Assembly: GCA_029261995.1 (NCBI GenBank)
Contig: JAJDAF010000058.1
Span: forward strand, 171,546-235,545
Direction: 5' to 3'
DNA from: Candidatus Zhuqueibacterota bacterium
Lineage (GTDB): Bacteria; Zhuqueibacterota; Zhuqueibacteria; Oceanimicrobiales; Oceanimicrobiaceae
Length of the DNA: 64,000 bases
A program made the position numbers and the translations under genes. Positions 53,423 through 62,125 of the stretch are shown here, one piece after another. Below the pieces are notes generated by a model, which was given only the letters and a program-made list of their open reading frames with translations, ran no database searches and had not been told where the DNA came from. Positions within the stretch are counted from its first letter, which is position 1; each line of letters opens with the position of its first letter.

Positions 53423-54235
53423 TTACTTTGCAGTTGTAGCCGGCTTTTCAGCATAAACCGTGATACTATAAATTCCAGGATTCCGTTCTTTGAATTCCAA
53501 GATTTCTTCCTTTGACAGATATTTTTCCGCCAATGCTTCAGGGATTTCGATTTGCTTTTCCTTCTGCACTTGAATGTTCGTGAAACCGGCTTGCTCAATC
53601 GCGGAGAGGTATGCCTCCCGCGTGAGCGCACCAGCCACACATCCGACGTACAGCGCCGCGGCTTCCTTGAGTTTGGTTGGCAGTTCACCACCGGTCACGA
53701 TGTCAGAAATGCTGAAGTGACCTCCGGGTCTGAGTACGCGAAAGGTCTCCGCAAATGCTTTGCTCTTGTCCGGCACGAGATTCAGGACGCAGTTGCTGAC
53801 GACCACATCGACCTGATCGTCCTGCAGCGGCAGTGATTCAATTTCTCCGAGATGGAATTCGACATTGTTGTAGCCAAGTTTCTCGGCGTTCTGTTTGGCC
53901 TTGCTCACCATGGAGTCAGTCATATCGACGCCGATGACTTTGCCTTCGTCGCCCACCAAAGCGCGCGCCACAAAGCAGTCATTGCCGGCCCCGGCGCCCA
54001 GGTCGAGCACCGTCTGGCCGGGTTGGATTTGCGCAAACTCCGTTGGCAAGCCGCAGCCGAGGCCCAGGTCTGCATCTGGAGCGTAGCCTTCCAGCTTCGC
54101 ATAGTCATCTGAGAAGATGTCGCTGGCCGTGTCAGGGGAGCAGCCACAACCGCAGCTTGACTGCTCACTCGCCCGCTTGACGATTTCACCGTACTTGTCC
54201 TTCACGATCTTCTTAATTGCTTCACTTGTCATCAT
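53423..54235 (-). CDS. arsM: Arsenite S-adenosylmethionine methyltransferase
   Basis: The 270-residue protein has an N-terminal CGCGC motif, the SAM site VLDLGAGAGNDCFVARALVG and GVDMTDSMVSKAKQNAEKLG, and the conserved NCVLNLVPDK and VGCVAGALTREAYL Cys positions that bind arsenite. It methylates As(III), yielding volatile or less toxic forms. It lies between ArsR and the arsN2-arsC pair, on the same strand. An ArsR-like box stands at 54265-54278, just upstream. Confidence 0.94.
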   Translation of the reverse strand: MMTSEAIKKIVKDKYGEIVKRASEQSSCGCGCSPDTASDIFSDDYAKLEGYAPDADLGLGCGLPTEFAQIQPGQTVLDLGAGAGNDCFVARALVGDEGKVIGVDMTDSMVSKAKQNAEKLGYNNVEFHLGEIESLPLQDDQVDVVVSNCVLNLVPDKSKAFAETFRVLRPGGHFSISDIVTGGELPTKLKEAAALYVGCVAGALTREAYLSAIEQAGFTNIQVQKEKQIEIPEALAEKYLSKEEILEFKERNPGIYSITVYAEKPATTAK

Positions 54236-54255
54236 GGTAGTGTCTCCTTAATCGT

Positions 54256-54278
54256 TAAAATGTAATATTGCGATAAAT
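54256..54278. promoter_or_regulatory. ArsR-type box upstream of arsM
   Basis: The segment ATATTGCGATAAAT (54265-54278) shares ATATTGCGATANAT with the reverse complement of the ArsR upstream site. It lies 30 bp before the arsM start at 54235. Confidence 0.6.
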
Positions 54279-54349
54279 GAAGTCAAAAAAATTAGTTGAT
54301 TTCTGTTGGGTAACTCATCGGGTTTATTGTCATGCCATTGAGCAAATCG

Positions 54350-54667
54350 TTAGCAGCACCGGAATGAGCCAAACAAATCCACCAGGGCCGCCTTTGCCTT
54401 CTGCCAGGCATCCTGGTTGATGCAATAGCAGACGCGCGGGCCTTCGACTTCTCCCGTGATGATACCGATGCGCTTCAGCTCCTTCAGGTGCTGCGAAATG
54501 GTGGACTGCGAAAGTGGCAGGACATCCACAAGATCGCCGCAGATGCAGGATTCTCTCTTTGCCAACTGCTGGATAATGGCCACTCTCGCCGGGTGCGCGA
54601 AGGCTTTGGCGAATTCAGCGATTTGGTTTTGCGTCTTGTCAAAAACTTGTGATTTGGTCAGGCCCAT
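54350..54667 (-). CDS. arsR: ArsR-family metalloregulator
   Basis: The 105-residue protein has the winged-helix ArsR fold (FAKAFAHPARVAIIQQLAKR, VLPLSQSTISQHLKELKRIG). Cys residues occur in ESCICGDL at the metal-binding helix and as a C-terminal CC. This is the ArsR type that releases DNA on As(III). It heads the arsM-arsN2-arsC cluster and has a palindromic box upstream at 54695-54710. Confidence 0.95.
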   Translation of the reverse strand: MGLTKSQVFDKTQNQIAEFAKAFAHPARVAIIQQLAKRESCICGDLVDVLPLSQSTISQHLKELKRIGIITGEVEGPRVCYCINQDAWQKAKAALVDLFGSFRCC

Positions 54668-54989
54668 AGGATTTCCGTGTTAGTTAATCTATGTATCGCA
54701 ATATACCGATTAATGTTTCAGGATACAAGGTTTTTTTTTGCAGCAGACATGTTTTACCTGCCCGTCTTCTTATGAACAGTCAGTTGAAATATCTTTACCA
54801 GTTCATGGGTTGATAATAACGTCAACCGGGCTGTGCTCATCAAGATCTTCCTCGCGCTGGGCGATGATTTGATTTTGGCTTGGCGGTCTGCAGGGTTACA
54901 ATTAAAAAATAAGATCAAACTTCCCTCAGATCGCGACGATTGTTGGTATGATACCCGAAAATTCAGCATCCTTATCGAAGGGACTCGAT
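54668..54989. other. Divergent intergenic region of the ars cluster
   Basis: This 322-bp stretch holds the ArsR box at 54695-54710 and an AT-rich segment. No gene is supported in it. Confidence 0.5.
54695..54710. promoter_or_regulatory. ArsR operator
   Basis: ATCGCAATATACCGAT is an inverted repeat of form ATCG-NN-ATAT-NN-CGAT, 28 bp upstream of the ArsR start. It matches typical ArsR boxes and resembles the site before arsM. Confidence 0.7.
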
Positions 54990-55148
54990 ATGAAACTCCT
55001 CGAGACGTTTATTCCATATCTCACGATTGGCGTCGTTCTAACCTCACTCATGCTGTCACTTTTTGGCCCCGACCGGGCGCAGGCTTTTGTGGTGACCTAT
55101 ACGATTGGCTACGCGGCGGTTATGGTTTTTCTGTCCGGGACCGAGTAG
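54990..55148 (+). CDS. Small two-helix membrane protein
   Basis: ATG 54990 is preceded by GAAGGGA (about 54978-54984). The 52-residue product is mostly hydrophobic: FIPYLTIGVVLTSLMLSLFG and a second helix VVTYTIGYAAVMVFLSG separated by PDRAQA. It has no homologue that I recognise. The good ribosome site and amphipathic layout argue for a real gene, but its size leaves doubt. Confidence 0.6.
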   Translation: MKLLETFIPYLTIGVVLTSLMLSLFGPDRAQAFVVTYTIGYAAVMVFLSGTE

Positions 55149-55557
55149 CGCGGAATTGTTTCACGTCTCCGTTTAAGCTTGGTGCTACTTCAGTTTGCAG
55201 CAGCGGCGATTCCCGTGTTTGTCGTACCGGGTAACCCCGACCGCTCCCTTTTGCAGCAATCGACCTGGCTTAAACATCCGTGTCTTCACATCTTTGCCCG
55301 TCCACGAGTTCTTCAAGTGCAAGCCGGGGCGCAGGGGTAGCGCTTTCGGACCATCAGCTTATCAGCCCGTCGGATTTCACACGAGTTGCGGGAGTCTCCC
55401 GCTGACATCAGATTTCAACTCGACCGTTGCAATGGCCTTTCCAGTTGGTTGCGTCGAAGCCGTGAAACTCGCCGGTTTTCTTTTCATTGACAAAAATTCA
55501 AATTGGATTATATTTGACTCCATGAAAGAATTGAAGCAATGGAGACAGACAACGCTG
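55149..55557. other. Leader region of the nucleotidase gene
   Basis: About 400 bases without a recognised gene; the plus-strand frame is open from 55195 but lacks protein character. The promoter at 55487-55516 lies in it. Confidence 0.5.
55487..55516 (+). promoter_or_regulatory. Strong promoter of the UshA-like nucleotidase
   Basis: TTGACA (55487-55492) and TATATT (55509-55514) are 16 nt apart. The downstream element also fits the Bacteroidota pattern TAnnTTTG (TATATTTG, 55509-55516). Transcription would start near 55521, so an ATG at 55522 is unlikely to be the start and ATG 55558 is preferred. Confidence 0.65.
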
Positions 55558-57366
55558 ATGAAAATTCGAAATTTGGCTGCCGTAAGTTTGCTGACTGCAA
55601 TTCTGGCGTGCGTATTCTGTTCGCCAGTTTGGCTTGGAGCGCAAACAGTGACGCTCAAGCTGGTGGAAACCACAGACGTTCACGGTACGGTTTTTCCCTA
55701 CGATTTTATCAATGACCGCGATGGCCGCGGTTCGCTGGCGCAGGTGACGACTTACCTCAAACAGGAGCGCAACAAAGATGGTCAGCAGGTTCTTCTGCTG
55801 GATGCCGGCGATTTCCTGCAGGGGCAGCCGGTTGTCTACTATTACAATTTTGAGAAAACGGATGTGTCTCATCTGTACGCCCGCGTGATGAACTACATGA
55901 AGTATGATGCAGCCGCCGTTGGCAACCATGACATCGAGACCGGCCATGCAGTTTACGACAAGTTTGCGGGCGAGCTGGATTTTCCCTGGTTGGCTGCCAA
56001 TGCCGTCCGCACAGGCGCCGAGGCTGGGGAGTCTTATTTCAAACCTTACACGGTGGTGGAAAAAAGCGGTGTCAAAATCGCCATTTTGGGGATGATCACT
56101 CCAGGGATTCCAATGTGGTTGCCTGCGCAGATTTGGTCTGGCATGGAATATCTCGACATGGTCGAGACGGCACGCAAATGGGTACCGATCATCCAGCAGA
56201 AAGAGCAGCCCGACTTGTTGGTCGGACTTTTTCATTCCGGCGTTGATGAAAATTACGGCGGCGCGACCGCCGAGACGCCGAGAAACGAGAATGCCTCAAG
56301 ACTGGTGGCAGAGAAGGTGCCTGGCTTCGATATCGTGTTTGTCGGTCATGACCACCAGCAGTGGAATTTTACGGTCAATAATGCTGACGGCAAGCAGGTG
56401 CTGGTGCTGGGAGCGAGTGCGCACGCCCGCAATGTCGCGGTCGCGACCGTGACATTGGAACGCGATTCTCTTACGCGGACCTGGCGCAAAACAGTGACCG
56501 GCGAATCCGTGGATGTTTCCAGGTTCGAGCCGGATTCGATTTTCATGTCGACCTTCAGCTCCGACTTTGACCAGGTCAAAGCCTACGTTGGGCGGCCGAT
56601 TGGCATATTCACCGAAGCCATCTCGACCCAGGAGGCGATGTTTGGCGAGTCCCGTTTTGTGGATTTGATTCATCAGATTCAATTGCAATTAACCGACGCC
56701 GACCTCTCCGTGGCGGCCCCGCTTTCTTTCGATGCGACCCTTGAAAAGGGGCCGGTTTATGTGCGTGACATGTTCAACCTTTACAAGTTCGAGAATCTGC
56801 TGTACACCATGCGCCTGACCGGACGTGAGGTCAAGGGCTATCTTGAGCATTCTTATGAAGGCTGGTTTCATCAAATGACCGGCGCGGATGACCATCTGCT
56901 GAATTTTAGCAGGGATCAGGCCGGGGAGTTGATTTGGTCAGACCGCAGCCGAAGTTACCAGCTCGCCGTGCCCATGTTCAACTACGATTGTATGGCCGGC
57001 TTGAAATACACGGTAGACGTTTCGAAGCCGGCAGGAGAGCGCGTGGCCATCAGTTCCATGGCGGATGGCACGCCCTTCAGACTTGACGCAACCTACAAAG
57101 TTGCTGTCAACTCTTACCGCGGCAACGGCGGCGGTGGCCACCTGACCCAAGGCGCTGGCATTGCGAAATCAGAGTTGCCGGACCGAGTCATCTCTTCCAC
57201 GGAAAAGGACCTGCGCTACTACATGATGAAGTGGATTGAGAAACGCGAAACGGTGACGCCCACGACTTTCGGAAACTGGCAGGTCGTGCCTCAAGACTGG
57301 TGGCAAGCCGCCAGCAGGCGGGATTTTGAGCTGCTCTACGGTGGCGATAGAACGACGACCAACTGA
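55558..57366 (+). CDS. UshA/CpdB-type 5'-nucleotidase or 2',3'-cyclic phosphodiesterase
   Basis: From ATG 55558 (602 residues) a signal peptide is evident. The metallophosphatase domain has LVETTDVHG, DAGDFLQG, AAVGNHDIETG, GLFHSGVDENYGG and VFVGHDHQQW, which bind two metal ions. The C-terminal 5'-nucleotidase domain contains DMFNLYKFENLLYTMRLTGR and YKVAVNSYRGNGGGGHL. This matches periplasmic enzymes that strip phosphate from nucleotides. The start is set by the upstream promoter; ATG 55522 would be leaderless. Confidence 0.92.
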   Translation: MKIRNLAAVSLLTAILACVFCSPVWLGAQTVTLKLVETTDVHGTVFPYDFINDRDGRGSLAQVTTYLKQERNKDGQQVLLLDAGDFLQGQPVVYYYNFEKTDVSHLYARVMNYMKYDAAAVGNHDIETGHAVYDKFAGELDFPWLAANAVRTGAEAGESYFKPYTVVEKSGVKIAILGMITPGIPMWLPAQIWSGMEYLDMVETARKWVPIIQQKEQPDLLVGLFHSGVDENYGGATAETPRNENASRLVAEKVPGFDIVFVGHDHQQWNFTVNNADGKQVLVLGASAHARNVAVATVTLERDSLTRTWRKTVTGESVDVSRFEPDSIFMSTFSSDFDQVKAYVGRPIGIFTEAISTQEAMFGESRFVDLIHQIQLQLTDADLSVAAPLSFDATLEKGPVYVRDMFNLYKFENLLYTMRLTGREVKGYLEHSYEGWFHQMTGADDHLLNFSRDQAGELIWSDRSRSYQLAVPMFNYDCMAGLKYTVDVSKPAGERVAISSMADGTPFRLDATYKVAVNSYRGNGGGGHLTQGAGIAKSELPDRVISSTEKDLRYYMMKWIEKRETVTPTTFGNWQVVPQDWWQAASRRDFELLYGGDRTTTN

Positions 57367-57394
57367 ACCGCGAGGACAAGATGGGAAGGCAAGG

Positions 57395-57460
57395 CTCCTG
57401 CTGAGCCAGCGAGGCTTCGCAGGAGTGCGGGTTCCGCGGGAGCGTCGCCCTCCCGCGGAT
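57395..57460. repeat. Two REP-like hairpins upstream of the RAYT gene
   Basis: CTCCTGC (57395-57401) pairs with GCAGGAG (57419-57425), with a small inner stem. TCCGCGGGA (57433-57441) pairs with TCCCGCGGA (57451-57459) around the loop GCGTCGCCC. The second hairpin shares the core GGAGCxTCGCCCTCCCGC with the hairpin on the other side of the transposase gene. Confidence 0.7.
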
Positions 57461-57486
57461 ACATCAACAAATGGGTGATATAAGCG

Positions 57487-57954
57487 ATGCAAAACGACCA
57501 TCCCAGCCGTAAACACCCAGCCCACGGCGTGCTCTTCGTGGATGGTCAGCGGACCATCATTTTTGATACAGTTTGCACGAAGTATAGAAAACCGTGGCTT
57601 GCGAACGACGAAGTCCATGCGCTCCTGCGCGAGGTCTGGCACGATGCGACGGCATGGCTCATGGGGCGTTACATCATTTTGCCGGACCATATCCATTTAT
57701 TTGCGGGGGCGACGAATGAAACCGACATCGAGTATGACAACTGGGTCACCTATTGGAAATCACAATTCAGCAAACGTCATAAGAATCGCGAGCACCGGTG
57801 GCTGACCGACCATTGGGACAGGCGAATTCGCAATGCTGTTTCTTACGACGTGAAATCGGAGTACGTCCGATGCAACGCGGTAAGGCATGGGCTGGTGGAG
57901 AATCCGGAGGAATGGCCGTTTCAGGGTGAGATTAATGAATTGCGCTGGGACTGA
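57487..57954 (+). CDS. RAYT (REP-associated Y1 tyrosine transposase)
   Basis: The 155-residue protein belongs to the IS200-like Y1 transposase group in its REP-associated form. The HUH-type metal motif is in IILPDHIHLFAGA. A downstream Tyr in YDVKSEYVRCNAVRHGLV is the expected nucleophile. The N-terminus has the FDTVCTKYRKPWLA segment typical of RAYTs. REP-like hairpins stand on both sides (57395-57460 and 57993-58016), as expected for the sequences such proteins mobilise. Confidence 0.85.
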   Translation: MQNDHPSRKHPAHGVLFVDGQRTIIFDTVCTKYRKPWLANDEVHALLREVWHDATAWLMGRYIILPDHIHLFAGATNETDIEYDNWVTYWKSQFSKRHKNREHRWLTDHWDRRIRNAVSYDVKSEYVRCNAVRHGLVENPEEWPFQGEINELRWD

Positions 57955-57992
57955 ATTGCGACTGGCAGGGTTCTTTCGTAAAGGCAATGGCT

Positions 57993-58016
57993 CGGCGGAG
58001 CCTCGCCCTCCCGCCG
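57993..58016. repeat. REP-like hairpin downstream of the RAYT gene
   Basis: CGGCGG pairs with CCGCCG around a loop, with core GGAGCCTCGCCCTCCCG that closely matches the upstream REP at 57433-57459. Confidence 0.65.
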
Positions 58017-58046
58017 TTGAATTTTGATCATGAGGCCTGGGCATTA

Positions 58047-58691
58047 ATGAAAATTGATTGGACAAATCGTCTGATTGAACTCGTCGTGGTGTTTATCGGA
58101 ATCACGGCGGCGTTTGGGCTCGATAACTATCGGGAGGCGCAAACGCAGCGCGAGCTTGAGCGAAAATATATTCACTCGCTGCAGGGCGATCTCCGGGCTG
58201 ACAAACAACAACTGGAATCCCTGGTTGCGGAATCCAGATCTAGCCTGAAGCAGGTGGCCAAGTTAGCTAATCTGTCAAACGGAGCGCACATTTCAAATGA
58301 CTCGCTTGCGGTTTACGCTTCTGGCATGTTTCGTTTTCAGCGATTCAGACCGAGCAGAATTACTTACGATGCATTGTCGGGTTCGGGCGATCTTACGGTG
58401 CTGACCAGTTTTGAATTGAAACATCAACTGGCCGAACTCTACAGCCTTTACGAACAAACAAACGAGCAGGATGCTGTTGGTCGGGACCATGTCAATAAAT
58501 ATATTGTGCCCTATTTCTATGAGAACTTTGACCTGCGCAATCTGAACCTTCTGAAGCGCGATGCATTGACCAAGCCCATGTTTTCGAATCTGATTCAGGG
58601 TAACCTCGTGACGGCAAACCAGAGTTTTCGGATGTATCAGGAATGTTTGGAGGAATGCCGGGACTTGTTGTTGCACTTGGAGGACCGTTAG
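58047..58691 (+). CDS. DUF6090-like single-pass membrane protein
   Basis: From ATG 58047 (214 residues) the N-terminus is KIDWTNRLIELVVVFIGITA, then AFGLDNYREAQTQRELERKY: a membrane segment followed by a helical periplasmic domain, the pattern seen in DUF6090-type proteins. The later segment GDLTVLTSFELKHQLAELYS also fits. The next gene starts just after its stop, so the two may be co-transcribed. The function is unknown. Confidence 0.75.
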   Translation: MKIDWTNRLIELVVVFIGITAAFGLDNYREAQTQRELERKYIHSLQGDLRADKQQLESLVAESRSSLKQVAKLANLSNGAHISNDSLAVYASGMFRFQRFRPSRITYDALSGSGDLTVLTSFELKHQLAELYSLYEQTNEQDAVGRDHVNKYIVPYFYENFDLRNLNLLKRDALTKPMFSNLIQGNLVTANQSFRMYQECLEECRDLLLHLEDR

Positions 58692-58692
58692 C

Positions 58693-59655
58693 TTGCAAAT
58701 CTCTTCTCTCAAACAGCTTTTCGACGACAGCTATCTCAGTCAGTCGCAATTTTCTTTCCTGCGGAAGGTTTATTCGCGCGAATCGATTTCGCTCTTTTAC
58801 GAAATCCGGACACTGCTTTACCTTGGCGTTCTGCTGTTCACCACCGGCGCCGGCATTCTGATCTACAAGAACACCGACACCTTGGGCCACAGCGTGAATA
58901 TCGCACTCCTGACCGCGCTGATGCTGGCGTGTTTCTGGTACTGTGCGCGCCACCGCGAACCGTTTACGCCAGAAGAAGTCAGTAGCCCGACGCCATATTA
59001 TGAGTATGCCCTTCTGCTCGCCGCGCTGCTTTTCGTGAGCATCGAGGGCTATCTGCAGAACATCTACGGCATTTTCGGCCAGCAATGGGGGCTGGCGGCG
59101 CTCATTCCTGCAGTGCTGTTTTTTATACTGGCGTATTTGTTTGACCACCGCGGTGTCCTGTCGCTGGCGATCACGGCCACCGCCTCAGCCGTCGGCCTGG
59201 AAGTCTCCGCGAGCAATTGGTTCAGGAGCAACGTCTTCACGCACGAGGCGCTTATCTGGCCGGCCGTGTCTTTGGGAGTGGCTTGCATCACCGCGGGTCT
59301 GCTGCTAAACCGTGCTGCGCTCAAACGCCACTTTACCTTCAGTTATTTAATCTGGGGAGCCACTCTGCTGTTCAGTGGTCTGCTTGCCGCGTTGATTGAA
59401 TTCAAACCGACCTTTCTCTACGCGCTCATCCTGGTTGCCACCAGCGGCGGCGCGATTGCTTATGCCACCCGCACGCAAACTTTTGTATTTTTCCTTTACG
59501 GCGTGCTGTTCGCCTACGTCGGTGTGACGACCTTGCTGGCGCTTGCCATTGGCTTTGGCGGCGGGTTTGGGTTTTGGTATTTCTACTTTCTGGCTTCCTG
59601 CACAGGCATGGTTTACTTCATTGTGCACTCTCTCAAAACTTACCGAGGCCGGTGA
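58693..59655 (+). CDS. DUF2157-type multi-pass membrane protein
   Basis: TTG 58693 is preceded by GGAGG (58679-58683), inside the end of the upstream gene. The 320-residue protein has a short N-terminal cytoplasmic part and about eight hydrophobic helices (TLLYLGVLLFTTGAGILIYK; AALIPAVLFFILAYLF; ATLLFSGLLAALIEF). The layout matches DUF2157 proteins, which are of unknown function. It is followed 2 nt later by a similar membrane protein. Confidence 0.82.
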   Translation: MQISSLKQLFDDSYLSQSQFSFLRKVYSRESISLFYEIRTLLYLGVLLFTTGAGILIYKNTDTLGHSVNIALLTALMLACFWYCARHREPFTPEEVSSPTPYYEYALLLAALLFVSIEGYLQNIYGIFGQQWGLAALIPAVLFFILAYLFDHRGVLSLAITATASAVGLEVSASNWFRSNVFTHEALIWPAVSLGVACITAGLLLNRAALKRHFTFSYLIWGATLLFSGLLAALIEFKPTFLYALILVATSGGAIAYATRTQTFVFFLYGVLFAYVGVTTLLALAIGFGGGFGFWYFYFLASCTGMVYFIVHSLKTYRGR

Positions 59656-59657
59656 CC

Positions 59658-60842
59658 ATGCTCATCTACGATAAAACCGCGCTGCAGAATCTGACCATCC
59701 GCCACGAAGCTACACGCTGGCGAGAGAGCGGAATCATCTCCCCGGAAGAATTGACCCGAATCGAGGAAGCACACGCTTGCGATTTCTACACCCCGGGTTT
59801 CTTTATTCGACTGACGCTCTTCCTGGCAACCACAGTTGCCGTTTCAGCCGGGTTGGGTTTGATGGCAATGTTCGTGCTTGGTTTGCAGGAACTCGGTCTG
59901 GCCTTGTTACTGCTGATTTACGGCGTGGCCACCTACAAATTTCTCGAAGAGATCATCATCAAGCAGAAAAAGTTCTTCCACGCCGGCGTCGACGATGCGC
60001 TGATTTTTCTAGCCTGCGGTTTTGTTATTATCGGGCTGTTGATCTTGCTGCACAACACGTTCGGCGCGCTATCGCCGCCGTTTCGCTATTTGGTGGCGCT
60101 GCCGTTTCTAGCCTGGTTTGCCGTCAGGTTCGTGAATCCGGTGATGACAGTTTTGGCATTTTCTTGCTGCTTCGGATTTCTGTTTCTGCAGACACTGGAA
60201 CTCGGCGGCTGGGCAAAAGCGATTCTGCCGTTTGTGGTCATGCTGGCCTCAGTGCCTTTTTCCGTCTATTCAAATAGAAAGCTCGATCTTGCGGAATTCG
60301 CGCCGTGGCGAGCCTGTCTTCAGATCCTCAAGACGTTGAGTCTGATGACTTTCTACGCTGGCGGCAATTATTTTGTGGTGCGCGAGTTGAGCGAATCTTT
60401 GCTCAACATGCAAGTTGCACCCGGCGAGGATATCCCGCTGGCGTTTGTGTTCTACGCTTTGACCGCGATTGTGCCGCTGGCCTACATCGGCTGGGGCCTG
60501 AAAGCCAGAGACATGATCTTCATCCGAACCGGGATGCTGGTTCTGGCGCTTTCGATTCTGACGCTGAAATACTATTTTAGCATCGCGCCGCCTGAGATTA
60601 CTTTGACCGTGGCCGGAGCGGCTCTGATTGCTTTGGCTGTGGCCATCATCAAATATTTGAAGCATCCGGTCAACGGTTACACCCACAAGAATCTGCTCAA
60701 ACGTTCCGCGGACAGCCTGGACGCTGAAGCTCTTCTGGTCGCTGAAACCATGGCCTCGACGCCCCAGCAGCAGGCGCCAGATTCGAGTTTCAAACCTGGC
60801 GGGGGCGAATCCGGCGGCGCCGGCGCAGAAGGGAGCTACTGA
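59658..60842 (+). CDS. Multi-pass membrane protein, DUF2157/DUF4401-like partner
   Basis: ATG 59658 begins the 394-residue protein. The N-terminus (RHEATRWRESGIISPEELTR) is a helical DUF2157-like head, followed by about ten membrane helices and a cytoplasmic tail rich in Gly, Ser and Pro (FKPGGGESGGAGAEGSY). It forms a pair with the preceding gene and may assemble with it. No enzyme motif was seen. The earlier in-frame start at 59574 lies inside the upstream gene and is less likely. Confidence 0.82.
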   Translation: MLIYDKTALQNLTIRHEATRWRESGIISPEELTRIEEAHACDFYTPGFFIRLTLFLATTVAVSAGLGLMAMFVLGLQELGLALLLLIYGVATYKFLEEIIIKQKKFFHAGVDDALIFLACGFVIIGLLILLHNTFGALSPPFRYLVALPFLAWFAVRFVNPVMTVLAFSCCFGFLFLQTLELGGWAKAILPFVVMLASVPFSVYSNRKLDLAEFAPWRACLQILKTLSLMTFYAGGNYFVVRELSESLLNMQVAPGEDIPLAFVFYALTAIVPLAYIGWGLKARDMIFIRTGMLVLALSILTLKYYFSIAPPEITLTVAGAALIALAVAIIKYLKHPVNGYTHKNLLKRSADSLDAEALLVAETMASTPQQQAPDSSFKPGGGESGGAGAEGSY

Positions 60843-60912
60843 CGGCAGCGGTGAGGAGGATATTCGAAGGTTGTGGTTGGCCGGTAGAAATCATGAAATC
60901 ACCACTGTTGTC

Positions 60913-61000
60913 ATGCCCGAAATCTTTTATCGGGCATCCATGTCAGCTGTAAGAAAGCGGGATCACTACGGTCGTCTAAAAGCTTCGAGTAAAAGACGAC
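60913..61000. repeat. Two perfect hairpins before the MscS gene
   Basis: ATGCCCGA (60913-60920) pairs with TCGGGCAT (60930-60937), and GTCGTCT (60971-60977) pairs with AGACGAC (60994-61000). The first resembles the dispersed ATGCCCGN/NCGGGCAT repeats common in many bacteria. They may end the upstream transcript. Confidence 0.55.
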
Positions 61001-61063
61001 CTTGAACGGTCATTCATAAAACAGAAATCGGGAACAACCACAAAAAACACTTAGGAGGTAAAA

Positions 61064-62125
61064 TTGGCAGACTTCTTTACAAAGCAATTCTATGGCAATA
61101 CCATCGGTGACTGGCTCATCGCTGCGGTCATTGTCATTGCCGCGATTGTCGTCGGCAAGGCCGTTTACTGGCTGGTCAGCAACGTCATCAAAAAGTTCAC
61201 TCAGAAAACCAAAACCCGCCTCGACGACATCTTCATCGACATGTTAGAAGAGCCGATTATGTTCGCCATCGTTCTCTTTGGTTTCTGGAGCGCCACCCAG
61301 ACCTTGACCCTATCGGAGTCGGTTCAGGACCTGGTCGGCAAGGCTTATTACATCTTGGTCATCTTCAACATCGCGTGGCTCATCACCCGGCTGTTTGATT
61401 CACTGGTGCAGGAGTACCTGGTGCCTCTGGTCAGCGACACTGACGCCGACCTTGACGACCAGCTTCTGCCGATTGTGCGCAAGGCGGTCAAGATTGCGGT
61501 TTGGGTGGTGGCCATTATTGTGGCGTTGAACAACGCCGGTTATGACGTCGGCGCCTTGCTGGCCGGTCTCGGGATCGGCGGTCTGGCGTTTGCTCTGGCG
61601 GCGCAGGATTCGGTGGCCAACCTGTTTGGCGGTTTCACGCTGTTCACGGACAAGCCGTTCAAAGTACGCGACCGCGTGGTGGTGGATGGCTACGATGGCA
61701 ACGTGCGCGAGATTGGCATTCGCAGCACCCGCATTCAAACTCTCGATGGCCGCATGGTGACCATCCCGAATTCCCATGTCGCCAACAATGCCATTATCAA
61801 CATCTCGTCTGAGCCGTCACGCAAGGTCATTCTCAACCTGGGCTTGACCTACGACACCGACCACAAAGGCATGCAGCTCGCCATGGATTTGCTGGCCAAG
61901 ATCGTGGAAAACAACAGCGAACTGATCACCAGCAAGCACGCCATTTCCTTCAACGGCTTCGGCGACTTTGCGCTCAATATCATTTTCATCTACTACATCA
62001 AAAAGCGCAGCGACATCTTTGACACGCAAACCAAGATCAACATGGACATCCTGGAGGCGTTCAACACAAACAAGCTCGAGTTTGCATTTCCGACGCAGAC
62101 GATTTATACGATTCAGAACAACTAA
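61064..62125 (+). CDS. MscS-type mechanosensitive ion channel
   Basis: The frame starts at TTG 61064 after a strong TAGGAGGT. The 353-residue protein has four N-terminal membrane helices, the pore helix region with LAGLGIGGLAFALAAQDSVA and LFGGFTLFTDKPFKVRDRVV, and the MscS beta domain (NVREIGIRSTRIQTLDGRM, VTIPNSHVANNAIIN). It should open under membrane tension to release small solutes during osmotic downshock. It stands alone between hairpin-bearing spacers. Confidence 0.94.
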   Translation: MADFFTKQFYGNTIGDWLIAAVIVIAAIVVGKAVYWLVSNVIKKFTQKTKTRLDDIFIDMLEEPIMFAIVLFGFWSATQTLTLSESVQDLVGKAYYILVIFNIAWLITRLFDSLVQEYLVPLVSDTDADLDDQLLPIVRKAVKIAVWVVAIIVALNNAGYDVGALLAGLGIGGLAFALAAQDSVANLFGGFTLFTDKPFKVRDRVVVDGYDGNVREIGIRSTRIQTLDGRMVTIPNSHVANNAIINISSEPSRKVILNLGLTYDTDHKGMQLAMDLLAKIVENNSELITSKHAISFNGFGDFALNIIFIYYIKKRSDIFDTQTKINMDILEAFNTNKLEFAFPTQTIYTIQNN

